A stretch of 64,000 bases of DNA, from assembly GCF_021134715.1 (NCBI RefSeq), contig NC_060025.1:992001-1056000 (forward strand). Direction: 5' to 3'. Under the pieces are notes generated by a model. The model made no database searches. It was not told the origin of the DNA and saw nothing but the letters and a program-made list of their open reading frames with translations. Shown piece after piece: positions 36,520-47,479 of the stretch. The first letter of the stretch is position 1, and each line of letters starts with the position of its first letter. This stretch comes from Daphnia pulex. Its lineage: Eukaryota; Arthropoda; Branchiopoda; Diplostraca; Daphniidae. Made by a program: the position numbers and the translations under genes.

Positions 36520-37240
36520 CTTGTGCTGAATGTGTCATCTACAGCACTGTCAGCAGTATCATCACTTGGGTAACGATTTTTGATACTTTTATTGACATGT
36601 GATCTACGAGATATTCTAATGATGCATTGCATAAATGCAGCGTATTACAAGGAAACCTTTAATTCTCTTGTTTATTACGAGCTAGGTTTTACTCACTAAG
36701 GTCTCATTTTCAACTTTTTCTTACTTGTTATTTCAGGCAATATTTTTCGTAACTCATTTCTTTTAAAAATATAGATAAACAGCATCCGGCATCCCTTTTG
36801 ATTGGAGAAAAAACCGATGTCGTCCAAATTACGGATCTCTTCGTATTCCCCTTTCTTTAAATGTCATACAGTCATACACCCATGTCAGTGTGGGGGTATA
36901 CACGAGGACGCCCTTTTCCCTATTCGGCCTGGTGGATTCAACTCTTCAGAAGACGGAGCAACTGTGGATGCCTTGCCGTATTTCTCAGGCTTGGGTAGGC
37001 AAATTTATCACCATTCTTCCTTTTCGACTCTTTGGGGGCGTTTATTATAAATCGTTAGTACAAAGTACGATATGATTCCTGAGCTATGAGTTTGACTGAA
37101 ACTGTTTTCTCTTGCTATTTTTGCTTATACTCAGGGTTCGTTAAATAACTTTTTGTAGAACGACTGCAGATCAGTTCCGGTTTTTGTACCTCAATTGTCT
37201 GTAGTTGTCTGGTTTAGAGTGACCTGCCACCTCCTGATTG
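36520..37240 (+). repeat. Dispersed repeat, copy 1
   Basis: It aligns by eye over about 0.7 kb with 38640-39440. Shared blocks include TACTTTTATT, the stretch around ATTACGGATCTCTTC, CACGAGGACGCC, ATTCCTGAGCTA, CTGTTTTCTCTTGC and CCGGTTTTTGTACCTCA. The copies have many substitutions and small indels. Neither has a long conserved open frame. Its class is unknown. Confidence 0.65.
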
Positions 37241-37417
37241 GGCCAAATGCAGCAATACTTAACGTCAGGATAATATTCTTTATTTTTAGCAAAACTGATA
37301 TCTTTTTCATATAGTAGGAATATTACACATAATAAGTAGCACAATATTAGTATGGCCGTAGGAAATTTAGCGTGTTCTTGAAAAAAATATGTAAACTTTT
37401 TCTTCGCTAAATTAACT

Positions 37418-38287
37418 CTAGGTATAACCCGGGCGCAGCCAATAAGGCAAGATTTTCTTTTCAGCTACGTAAACCGGAACGGCAGTGGTAGGTGGAATTT
37501 GATAGGCCGGAGTAGAGACAACCACGACGGGGATGGACGTTGTGCTGTACTCAGGCTCCTTGTAAGCCGAGGTAATAACGTGAGTGCTGGCAGTAGTTGT
37601 ATGCTCATATTCACCACCACCGACGGTCGAAGTAGCGTATACATTTCTATCGCCGGAATCCTTGATCTTTTTGCCATCGGAAGATTCTGATTCATTTTTA
37701 CTCTCAGTTTCCTCATCGTCATCATCTTCATCCTCTTCGTCGTGTTCTTCTTCGTCTTCATTTGCATAGGCTTTAGCAGTCTGAAACTGTATGGCATGCG
37801 AAAAAGAGTGAAGCGTTAAATTACCGTTAGATTTTGTAATGTGTTTGTAGTTACGGCGTAGGCTGCAGAGACAGGCGAAACCTTGTCAGCCTTTTGCGCA
37901 GAATAAGTTAGGACGGGGGTAGCCGGTGTGGAATAAACCTACAATTCATGAGAATTGTTTAATAGGATCTTATTTGTATTTATTACACGAAAGTGTGTAG
38001 TCTTTAAAAGTTCATCGTACCGGTTCGGAGTTAACCGAGTTAACTGATGTGTGATAATTGGGTTCAGAAGTGGCTCGGTTGGAGTAAGCCAATGAACCAA
38101 AGTTAACCGGCGCTTTATTATTATTATAGGACGCGGCAGATACAGCCAACAAAGCAGCGAGGATAAGGAACTGAAATTACCAGAATATTTAGACGACGTA
38201 ATGCAATCGTGTTTTTTTTTTTTGGGGGGGGGGGGGGTTATACGACTGTATAGGAATAAATATTATTAAATTAAATTTTACCTGCAT
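37418..38287 (-). CDS. Secreted cuticle-like protein with acidic insert, about 212 residues
   Basis: There are four exons: 38282-38287 (only Met-Gln), 38021-38170, 37825-37938 and 37418-37786, phase-consistent. The signal peptide is MQFLILAALLAVSAAS. The protein is Tyr/Ala/Pro/Ser/Val-rich with YKEPEYSTTS-type units. Exon 4 encodes an acidic block (about 25 Asp/Glu in NEDEEEHDEEDEDDDDEE and after) not seen in its relative at 45757. The last intron has a second possible acceptor six bases inside exon 4 (37780), also in frame. There is no Rebers-Riddiford domain. A two-codon first exon followed by FLILAALLA is typical of arthropod cuticle genes. The likely role is a structural exoskeleton or matrix component; the acidic segment might bind calcium, which is inference. 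Confidence 0.8.
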
Positions 38288-38370
38288 ACTGGAAAATCTG
38301 AACAGTGAGTTGGTGAAGATAGTTTAAAACAGTTCAGTTTGAATGAGCATTTGACAGTGACTGTGCCGTC

Positions 38371-38377
38371 TTTTATA
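38371..38377 (-). promoter_or_regulatory. TATA box of the acidic cuticle-like gene
   Basis: The minus strand reads TATAAAA about 85 bp upstream of the ATG at 38287, in a suitable position for a core promoter. Confidence 0.6.
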
Positions 38378-38639
38378 CATAGCCACCCATTTTTGTGGGG
38401 GAATATCTCATCCCCATGCGAAAAGAGACATTTGAGAAAGCGCAATTGTTCTTGTTAAAAATGGGAAACCAGTTTGACTTCAGTTGCCCAATAATCCAAA
38501 AAAGTTCCCCGAAATCGGTGCTTTCAATCTCAGCTCGTCAACGGCAACTGGAGCACCTGGTGAATGGAATTCGGGTCCAGCTAAAGTGACACGGGATGTA
38601 AGTGTCATCTTAAAATATGCCAATTTTGCTTGCCCTGGT

Positions 38640-39440
38640 GTTGACAATCAGCAACAATTTCAGTATCATCGCCTGGCTAATGATTTTTGTTACTTTTATT
38701 AACCTGTGACAACCTGCTTGATATTTGAATGACAATGTATATGACTTGTAAACCTTAGATTCTCTTGCTGTTTGTTAACAACTAGGGTTTACTGTCTCAT
38801 ATTTTTAGTTTTCCTTATGCTTATTCTTGTTGTTTCTGCAAATATTATTCGTAACCAATTTTTTATTTTTTAATTAGATATACAATATCCTGTTTGACTG
38901 GAGAAACTACCGATGTTGGTCAAGTTACGGATCTCTTCTTCCCTTTTCTTGTCCTCGTACACACCCTGTGAGTGTGGGGTATTCACGAGGACGCCTGGGT
39001 GTATTCCTATCCCGCTTGGTGGAATCAACTTTTTTCAGCGGATGGATGAAGCACTTGTGGATGGATGCCTGGCCGTACTTCCCAGGCTCAAAGGTAGGAC
39101 AAACTTATCTCTATTTTTCATTTTTTTCCAATTGGGTGGTGGTTGACTACAAATCGTGACATAAAACAGAGCTTAAGATTATTCCTGAGCTAGGCGTTCG
39201 AACTGTTTTCTCTTGCCATTTTTTGTTTTTCTTATTAGTGGGTTCATTAAAAACGATTTTAAAAAAAACTCATTTGTAGAAAGAATGCAGATCAGGTCCG
39301 GTTTTTGTACCTCACAACTTTGTCTGTGAGTATACAGTCAAATTCGAAAACATTTTAACTTTAAACACTTCAAGTAAAGTGCAACTAGTAAAACTTTGTG
39401 ACCAAGAGGGATCTGCCGCCATACCGGCAGCACCTCCTCG
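38640..39440 (+). repeat. Dispersed repeat, copy 2
   Basis: This is the second copy of the repeat at 36520-37240, in the same orientation; the two flank the cuticle-like gene. It extends further right: a segment near 39370-39440 (AAGTGCAACTAG onwards) also resembles 57250-57320. A minus-strand open frame (39312-39569, 85 codons) crosses its right end but is not supported as a gene. Confidence 0.6.
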
Positions 39441-39954
39441 TTGGACTTTGAGCAGATGAGAATCGGTGACACGAGATGTGACGATGTGATAGACGAGCTC
39501 AGCTACAAAGGCAACGACATCGATCGAATAGCAAAGAAGCAGAGGGTAAAACATTCGTTCATGGTTCATTCAACATAGACCGTGGCTCATCCGATATTTT
39601 ATTAACGCCAGATTATGCAAATTACTCTTATATGTAAATTGCATCACTAACGAAAATGAAGCATTAATAAGTAATTGAAAGGAGAGAGCTAGTTTACATT
39701 TGGTTTCTTGAACCAATAGCAGATAATGAAAGTCCATTGTACACATTGCGTCTAATCAGCCAGATCGGACACCTACGAGATTTCACTTTTATCTTCCTCG
39801 CTCATAAACTGGTTGTTTTTATTTATGTCTAGAACACCGTGACGATGCGTTTCGACTTTAATTTCAATAAGAAGCATAAACATTTCGTATTCAAGAAGAG
39901 ACTGGCCAACCAACCAGCACTTCATTTTTCTTTGTCAGTGTAACAAATTTTAAA
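39441..39954. other. 5' flank of the P450 cluster
   Basis: AT-rich promoter region of the first P450 gene. No strong TATA box was found and no other gene is seen. Confidence 0.45.
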
Positions 39955-42066
39955 ATGGCTATTTTGATGATTTTCGTTTGCGCATTGTTAGTTGTTTTTC
40001 TCGTTAAGCTTTCGTTGCGACCCTCCAACTTTCCACCAGGTAAAATCAATTGCGACTAACGTTTTTCCTTTAATGAATTTTAAAGTATTTGCATGGCATC
40101 GTAGAGAAAAATTGCTTGATTAAGAAAGTCCAGAGAAATTTGCAAATAATCTTTAATCAAATTTTTGCATTGTAAAACAGGCCCAAGAGGAGTGCCTTTG
40201 CTTGGATTTGCTCCTTTTCTGCCAAAAAATGAACCCTTCTTCAGAGTCATACAGAAAATGGCTGAGAAATACGGGCCTGTGACTGGTTTCTATTTGGGAC
40301 CCTTTTTGCCTTTCATTTCTGTGGACGGGAAAAAAGCTGTCAAAGAAGCTCTGCATAATAATGACCTGAACGGCAGACCGTCGGGCACACTCCTTAAAAG
40401 TAGAACGTTTGGAGAGAAGCTAGGTAATTGAATATCAGAGCTTATGAACCTTAATCTGATTGACGCAATTTTATGATGAAATGTTTACAGGTCTAGTGTT
40501 TGTCGACGGCGATTTTTGGCAAGAACAGCGGAGATTCACGTTACGTCATTTACGTGATCTTGGGTTCGGAAAGACATCCATCGAGGATCAGATGATGGAC
40601 GAGATTAGCGATTTAATTTCTGATATTAATGAAGCTGCTAAATCCGATCCGGATCACGTAGTCGATTTCAAAGCCATTTTCACAGTGTCGGTGTTCAACA
40701 TTTTATGGGCAATTATTGGAGGCAAACGATATCAGCGGGACGACCCGGCGTTCAAACAACTGTTAGCCAATGTTGATATGTTTCTCCGAGGTGGAAATAT
40801 TGCGCAAGTCGTCATTCCTGTTCCAGCCTTTCTCGTTCGCCTGTTTCCTTCTTTACCAAGTCGCCTTGGTCTTAAAGACGAATTGTTCGTTCCCATTCAA
40901 CAGTTCATCGAGGTTCTTACTATGGATAGTGCCTTAAATTATTCTCAGTCGATTGTAATTTGTTAACGAATATTAGGAATCGATTGACGAACATGTTGCC
41001 ACGAGATCGAAAGGTGATGCCGCTCGTGATTTCATCGACGTCTATTTGGAGGAAATGGAGAAACAATTTGAAAAAGATTCGACTTTCACCAGTAAAATTC
41101 GTTTCATTTTTATTTTAACTTTGCATTTTATTAAAAAAGTTTAAATATTTTACTTGCTGATTTGCAGAAAAGCAGCTGATTGCTTCGATACAGGATCTGT
41201 TCACTGCAGGCTCCGACACCTCGTCGGGGACGATTGGTATAAATTGATTTGCCATTTAAATGTAATTTTTATGATGACTTTTTTATCGTCTACTTTTCAT
41301 TTAGGTTTTGCGGTTCTTTCTATGATTAATTATCCATCCATCCAACAAAAGATGCGTGAAGAACTAGAAAATGTCTGTGGCGATTCTCTTCCGTCACTAT
41401 CACATCGCGCTAGGTAAAATTGTGAGAAGTAAAAAAACAGATTCAATCAATTCAAATGTTTAACACGTTTTATAGTTTGCCATATACCGATGCGTTCATT
41501 ACGGAAGTCATGAGAATGTCTAGCGTAGCTCCGTTAGGTATTCCCCACCTTGCCATGAAAAAAACGCAACTTCTAGGATTCACCATACCCAAAGTATAGT
41601 ACCAAAAACTCAAAGTAATTAAACCATTAGTTGAATAATAAATGAAAAATTTGGAACAGGGAAGCATCGTTTCGGTCCATCTCAACTCTATGCTGCAAGA
41701 CACCGAAACGTGGGGAGATCCAGAAAATTTCCGACCAGAACGTCACCTGGACGCTGACGGAAAACTGGTCAAAAGCGAAGCCTTTACTCCTTTTGGCATT
41801 GGTATAATTTTCAGACGCGAAATATTTTACAAAAACAAATAATTTTGACGCTGTTCTAATATTCACTTCTATTATTATTAGGGAAACGAATTTGTCTAGG
41901 TGAGTCTCTGGCTCGGAACACGGTTTTTCTTTTCACCGCAGCCCTCGCCAAAACATTCGAATTCAAATCTCTGCCGAACAAACCACCGCCGACTCTTGAA
42001 CCCACCATCGGATTTGTTTCAGGCCCCCAACCTTTCAAAGCCGTTGTAGTTCCTCTAGTTCACTGA
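39955..42066 (+). CDS. Cytochrome P450, CYP2 clan, array member 1 (possibly CYP370-like)
   Basis: There are nine exons: 39955-40039, 40181-40423, 40491-40912, 40977-41091, 41168-41236, 41305-41413, 41476-41593, 41660-41801 and 41882-42066, phase-consistent, giving 495 residues. An N-terminal membrane anchor (residues 1-18) precedes the Pro-rich hinge. Motifs are the C-helix WQEQR, I-helix AGSDTSS with Asp305, K-helix [13 protein letters not shown], and the heme loop FGIGKRICLG with axial ligand Cys439. It is an endoplasmic-reticulum monooxygenase supplied with electrons by P450 reductase. Clan placement rests on the hinge and motif style; family CYP370 is a guess from known Daphnia arrays. 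Among the four copies it has the most canonical motifs. Substrate is unknown; xenobiotic or lipid oxidation is likely. Confidence 0.93.
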
Positions 42067-42687
42067 AAAAATGCACACAAACTTTAGAAAAGGCGCTAGA
42101 ATATTATTATTGCAATGTACCCAATAACATCACGGTTCTTGTACATAATTGACCTAACCAGTGTCCGGCATTAGTACGGAAAATCCCAGCCGGTGTTGTT
42201 AAAACAACGTTCTTTGTGATGCCGTATTAACTAATATACTATTTCCTTCTTTCTTTTCCTACTCTACCTTGAAATAACTCATTTGAATTCCCTAGCCACC
42301 AACTGAACAGCGTAAGCAGTTCAGACATCCAGATGACAGCTATAGATTGGCTGTAGAATAACGGCCGTTACAGAAGATTTACGCTCCAAAAGCGTTTGGG
42401 GAAGCCAAAAGTCCAAAGTCAAGAAACTGAAGAATACTTTATCGCAGTGGAATATTTGACGAAAAAGGGCTGACGCAAACAAACACTCCAATCGGAATAC
42501 TGCGCAATGAGGATGGTTTGGTACTTTAGCACTAGAGCGCCTCGGGGGATTTTCATGTACGTACAGCATTTATATTTTTAAAAAAATTTACAAAAATTCT
42601 TATCACAGAATCCTCAGTTCAATAACCCGCAGATCAGTCGAGGAGTATAGTAGCGATATTCGAATTAGTCACAACTAAATATTCGAG
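42067..42687 (+). other. Spacer between P450 copies 1 and 2, with duplicated flanks
   Basis: The block at about 42135-42200 (GTCCGGCATTAGTACGG, AATCCCAG) recurs at 44943-45005 after copy 2. The block at about 42370-42600 recurs at about 47190-47400 upstream of copy 3. Duplication therefore carried the 3' and 5' flanks along with the genes. Confidence 0.6.
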
Positions 42688-44881
42688 ATGTCTATTTTAC
42701 TGATTTTGTTTTACGTGCTGCTTGCTATTTTCTGTTTCATCAAGTTAACTTTGCGACCGCACAATTTCCCACCAGGTAACATGAATTTGAAAACGTAAAA
42801 AATTGCTATTTTCCGCTAAATTCAATGCTTGTGCAACAATTTCTTTGTTTCTCAAACAAACCGGATAGACCCGTTATTTGTAATTATTGCTAACAAATCA
42901 TTTTTCTGCGTTCGATTTGCGTGTTCCATGGAAATAGTATAAATATTTATAATTTTTATTGTTTAATAGGGCCAAGAGGAATGCCTTTGCTGGGCTTTGC
43001 GCCTTTTTTCCCAACGAATAAACCATTCTTCAGCACCCTGCAGAAGATGGCTAAGAAATACGGACCGGTAATTGGTTTCTATTTGGGACCAACTCAGCCG
43101 TTTATTTCTGTTGACGGGAAACAGGCTGCCAAAGAAGCCCTGCTGAATAATGACCTGAACGGCAGACCGTCGGGTACAGTCATTATTAGCAGATCGTTTG
43201 GGGAGAAGCTTGGTAATTTGATTATAGAACTTAGCGTGAAATTGATCCTTAAAATGGTTTTTCTGTCAGGAAATTTTAGGTTTAGTAATGGTGGACGGCG
43301 ATTTTTGGCAAGAACAGCGGAGATTCACGTTGCGTCATTTTCGTGATCTTGGATTCGGAAAGACATACATCGAGAATCAGATGATGGACGAGATAAGCGA
43401 CTTGATTTTGGATATTACTGAAGCTGCCAAATCCGATCCCGATCATGTGGTAGATTTCAAAGCCATTTTCACAGTGTCGGTGTTCAACATTTTATGGGTA
43501 ATTATTGGAGGCAAACGATTTCAGCGAGATAACCTGGAGTTCAAGAAGCTCTTGAACAATCTCGCCCAATTTCTCAAATGTGGAAATATTCGAGCCCTTC
43601 TTCCTATCCCAGCATTTCTCATTCGACTTTTCCCTTCTCTTCCTGGTAAGCTTGGTATTAATGGCGACTTGTGTATTCCCGTTCAACAATTTATTGAGGT
43701 AATACCCTTTCAATTTGAAAAAAATTCTACGATATCATTTCAATAAAATTTGTTGACGAATAGAAATCGATCGACGAACATATTGCCACCAGGTCAAAGG
43801 GAGATGCCCCTCGTGATTTCATCGACGCCTATTTGGACGAAATGGAAGAGCCATCGGAAAAAGATTCTACTTTCACCAGTAATTTCTTTATTATAATTTT
43901 TTTTATTAGCTTGAAAATGCAATTTAATAACTTTAAATATTTAATATGCTTTCGTGAAGAAAAGCAACTGATAATTTTAGTACAGGATCTATTCACTGCA
44001 GGCTCTGACACCTCGTCAGCGACGATTGGTAAGTTGATTCCTTATTTCCTTTTTTTTTAAATTTAAAACATCCCAGTTTTGTCATCATATTTATCGGATG
44101 CAGGATATACGGTTCTCTACATGATTAATTATCCAGCCATACAACAGAAGATGCGTGAAGAAATTAAAAATGTTTGTGGCGATTCTCTGCCGTCACTCGC
44201 ACATCGCGCTAGGTTAGCAAAGATTGGCAGAAGTAACAAATCTAATTATACAATCAAATTTGTTTTGTTTTTTATTTTATAGTTTGCCCTTTACCGAGGC
44301 GTTTGTTATGGAAGTATTGAGGATGTCTAACGTAGTTGCACTGGGTGTTCCCCATCTTGCCATGAACGAAACGCAACTTCTAGGATTCACCATTCCCAAA
44401 GTAATGAACCATCATCTTAACTTTTCCATGACAAGCAATTTTCAATTTAAAATTCTAAATAGGGAAGCATCGTTTCGATCAATCTCAACTCTGTGCTGCG
44501 AGATGCCGAAATGTGGCAGGATCCAGAAAATTTCCGACCAGAACGTCACCTGGACGCCGACGGAAAACTGTTTAGAAACGAAGCCTTCGTTCCTTTTGGC
44601 ATGGGTATTATATTTGTTTCTTTGTTTGTTTGTTTTCAGATTTCTAACTGAATTATTATTTCAAAAGCTTTTTTCTAAACTCTTTGATTTTTCTAGGGAA
44701 ACGAATCTGTATGTGTGAGTCGTTGGCTCGGAACACGGTTTTTCTGTTCACCGCAGCCCTCGCCAAAACGTTCGAATTCAAATCTCTGCCGAACAAACCG
44801 TCGCCGACACTGGAACCCATTGTCGGACTAGTTTCGAGCCCCCAACCATTCAAAGCCGTTGTAGTTCCTCTGGTCCACTGA
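42688..44881 (+). CDS. Cytochrome P450, CYP2 clan, array member 2, altered heme loop
   Basis: There are nine exons: 42688-42775, 42970-43212, 43280-43698, 43764-43878, 43960-44028, 44104-44212, 44283-44400, 44463-44604 and 44697-44881, phase-consistent, giving 495 residues and no stop or frameshift. The anchor, WQEQR, AGSDTSS with Asp305, EVLR and the heme ligand Cys439 are all present. In the heme loop, however, the conserved glycine two residues after the ligand is Cys441 (FGMGKRICMCE; codon TGT at 44714-44716). That glycine is nearly invariant in P450s, because the backbone turns there beside the heme thiolate. The gene may be expressed with altered function, be newly inactive, or be a variant allele. 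Otherwise it is very close to copy 1, including the flanks. Confidence 0.92.
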
Positions 44882-45756
44882 AAAAAAATTACATAAACTT
44901 TAAATAAGACTTACATACCTACGCTATAGCAGGCGCAAGTAAAGTTACACGTAATCAAGCTAACCCAGAGTCCGCCATTCATACGGAAAATCCCAGACGG
45001 TGTTTTGTTTTTTATTCGTGTATTTGTTTGTGTGAGGCCCAACTAGAAAACTGTAATATCGGGCAAGAGAGTAAAAAAAAAAAACAACCTTGAAAGTTTC
45101 TTGATAGATGTTTTGCGTTTTTTCGCGCATTATCTAAACTACAAAGCGAAAGTTATTTGTTGTGGTGATTTTAATTGTTTTTTATTTTTTCTTCCAGAGT
45201 CGTGCACGTCAGCAGTTGAACTTGATTCAAAACGGGTGGATTGCTGAAGCAAGTCCTTGTTATGACGTAATCACTCGATTGTAAATGGTTAACTGGTTTT
45301 TTTGTTTTTTTTATAGGCTGTGGGTGAAGGTTTGTCCGACTATCGTAAAAATCTATTATTAAAAATAAACCAATCTCTTTCGGGCAAATCAACTATTCCT
45401 ATCGACATGTATAATGCCATATCACTGTTGCAATTCAATACTCGATAGGGTATAGGCTAATCACTGTAACGCCCCATTCAACTGGCCCACTTCTGCTGCG
45501 ATTCCCAAATTTTCATGGCCAAATGTACCGAGTGCGAGAGTGCAATAATCTGCATCTAGATGTTTCATTTTTTGTGCATTCATCCTGCTAACCCATTTTT
45601 GGCGAATTACTTTCGCTCAATCAACCTATCGTGCGATGCAGTGTACGCCTCCTGCACCGTTTGTCATCACTGCCAATTTGGTATAAAATCGTTGGCTGAC
45701 CAGCTTGTAAATCACAGTTCTACAGCTGATTCAATCCTCTCAACTACTCCTCCAAC
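44882..45756. other. Intergenic region after P450 copy 2
   Basis: The left part is the duplicated 3' flank. At about 45199-45290 and 45317-45450 two short exon-like blocks follow acceptor-like CTTCCAG and TTATAG; the second reads AVGEGLSDYRKNLLLKINQ on the plus strand. No start, donor pair or family was found, so they may be remnants. The right part is the promoter of the next gene. Confidence 0.35.
45682..45688 (+). promoter_or_regulatory. TATA box of the Ala/Pro/Tyr-rich gene
   Basis: TATAAAA lies 75 bp upstream of the ATG at 45757, in keeping with a short leader as in other cuticle genes. Confidence 0.65.
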
Positions 45757-46535
45757 ATGCAGGTAAAATCGCAGTGGCAGAGCAGCTCTTTTATCTTTTG
45801 TATTTTTGAAATTTGTTTGAATTATCTTGATGTTTGATTGTATTATTCAGTTCATCATTTTCGCCGCTCTCCTCGCCGCCGCCGCTGCGACTTACAGCGC
45901 ACCCGTTTATAACGCACCGGCGCCAGTCTACTCCACTTCGGCACCCACTTATTCAGAGCCGGTCTACACCACAACTTACTCCGCACCGGTCTACTCGACA
46001 TCTTCCTCGTCTTACTCCGCACCCGAATACTCGACATCTTCCTCTTCTTACTCCGCACCTGAATACTCGGCATCTTCCTCGTCTTACTCCGATCCCGAAT
46101 ACACCACTGAGGAATACGTAAGAGTTGAATTTTCTCGACGATTCATTGTTTAATTCTAAATTGTAATTGATTATTGAATGGCCATAATTTCAGACTGCTG
46201 CGTCTCAATCCAACGAATCCAACGAATCCGGCGAGGCCAGCAGTATCGAGCTCACGACCACCTATGCCGCCCCTTCCTACAAGGAGCCCGAGTACACAAC
46301 AGCCGCTTACTCCGCTCCCGCTTACAAGGAGCCTGAATACACCACGGCCGCCTACGCTGCTCCGGTGTACTCCGCACCAGTTTACTCCACTGCTGCCCCC
46401 GTCTACCAAGCTCCTGTTTACCAAGCTCCCGCTGCACCCGCCTACCAAGCTCCTGCTGCTCCCGTTTACCAAGCTCCCGCTGCTCCCGTCTACGAAGCAC
46501 CCGTCTACGAAGCTCCCGCCTATACTCCATACTAA
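45757..46535 (+). CDS. Secreted Ala/Pro/Tyr/Ser-rich cuticle-like protein, 204 residues
   Basis: There are three exons: 45757-45762 (Met-Gln), 45851-46117 and 46194-46535, phase-consistent. The signal peptide is MQFIIFAALLAAAAA. The body is repetitive: first YSAPVYSTS and SSSYSAPEYS units, then a short Ser/Glu/Asn-rich spacer (SQSNESNESGEASS), then YKEPEYTTAAY and YQAPAAPVY units. It lacks a Rebers-Riddiford chitin-binding domain and fits low-complexity structural cuticle proteins. It shares exon layout and the YKEPEY unit with the minus-strand gene at 37418-38287, pointing to an inverted paralogue pair. It sits inside the P450 array, splitting copies 1-2 from copies 3-4. No enzyme function is expected. 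Confidence 0.87.
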
Positions 46536-47479
46536 GCCATCACCCACAGCAGTATTATCCTACACTTAAAGATGACTAAATTATTATTTATTTAAAAAGA
46601 TCGCTTATAAAAAAAAAATGTAATTGATTATTTATTAATAGACAACTGAGCAAACAAATTTGCCTTTTTCAATAAGCCGGTTTTTAAACTGAAAGTTGGA
46701 ATATAGCTTTCCATGATTTTCTTATCTCTAGCTGTCAATAACAGATGACAGATGGGAATTTCATCAAGTCAAAGCGGGTGGAAAAGAAGCCAATCGGGGT
46801 CAGCCAAGTGAATGGAAAATTCAGGGGATTTCAGCGATTCCGCCATAGCCCATAAATCTAGTCTGTGTACACAAGTCTGACAAGGACGAGAAAGTACACA
46901 CGACTTGGTTTAGTTGAAATAAGAACAGGCACATTCGGATGGAATTATAGAGTTGAAACGCTCGCGAGGTAATAACTGGGCCTTGAAACACAAGTCCTTC
47001 GTAATGTCTTATTAACCTGTACACGATTCCCTTCTATATACTGTCTTAATTTGATACAACTCTCATTTTTTAAATCTTTAGCAATCAACTGAAAAGCGCA
47101 GGCGACCAGGCAAAGTGCAATCAGATTGGGTGTCCGTTACGAAGAATAGCAGTTCAGAGTTCAGACGAGTTTGGATGGGCAGCTTATGAACGTATAAACA
47201 TACGCTCAAAAAAGCGCTTGGTAAAGGAAAAATCAAGAAATTGAAAAATAATTTATCTGTTGAATATTCGAAGAAAAATAGCTGACATGTGCACAGATAG
47301 ACTCCAAACGGGGAAAAAAGCGCAGTGAGGATGACTTGGCATTTCAGCACTAGACCCTCAAGGATTTCCATATAAAACATAAAAACCTTGGAAATTCTTC
47401 AGTCACGAAAAATCCTCGGTTCAAAACACTCGAGTATTATAGTGGCGATATTCAAAATAGTTGAATCTAAATATTCAAG
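46536..47479 (+). other. Spacer before P450 copy 3, with duplicated promoter block
   Basis: AATAAG and AATAGA-like signals for the previous gene lie near 46630-46675. The block at about 47190-47400 matches 42370-42600 upstream of copy 2, including a CGCAGTGAGGATG-like segment. A TATAAAA at about 47371-47378 could serve as the core promoter of copy 3. No coding sequence is seen. Confidence 0.5.

Noticed and set aside
36802-37050. A serine-protease C-terminal fragment, suggested by GVYTRT in one frame
   Set aside because: The corresponding frame in the second repeat copy does not keep the motif, and no catalytic residues or RIVGG-type start are visible.
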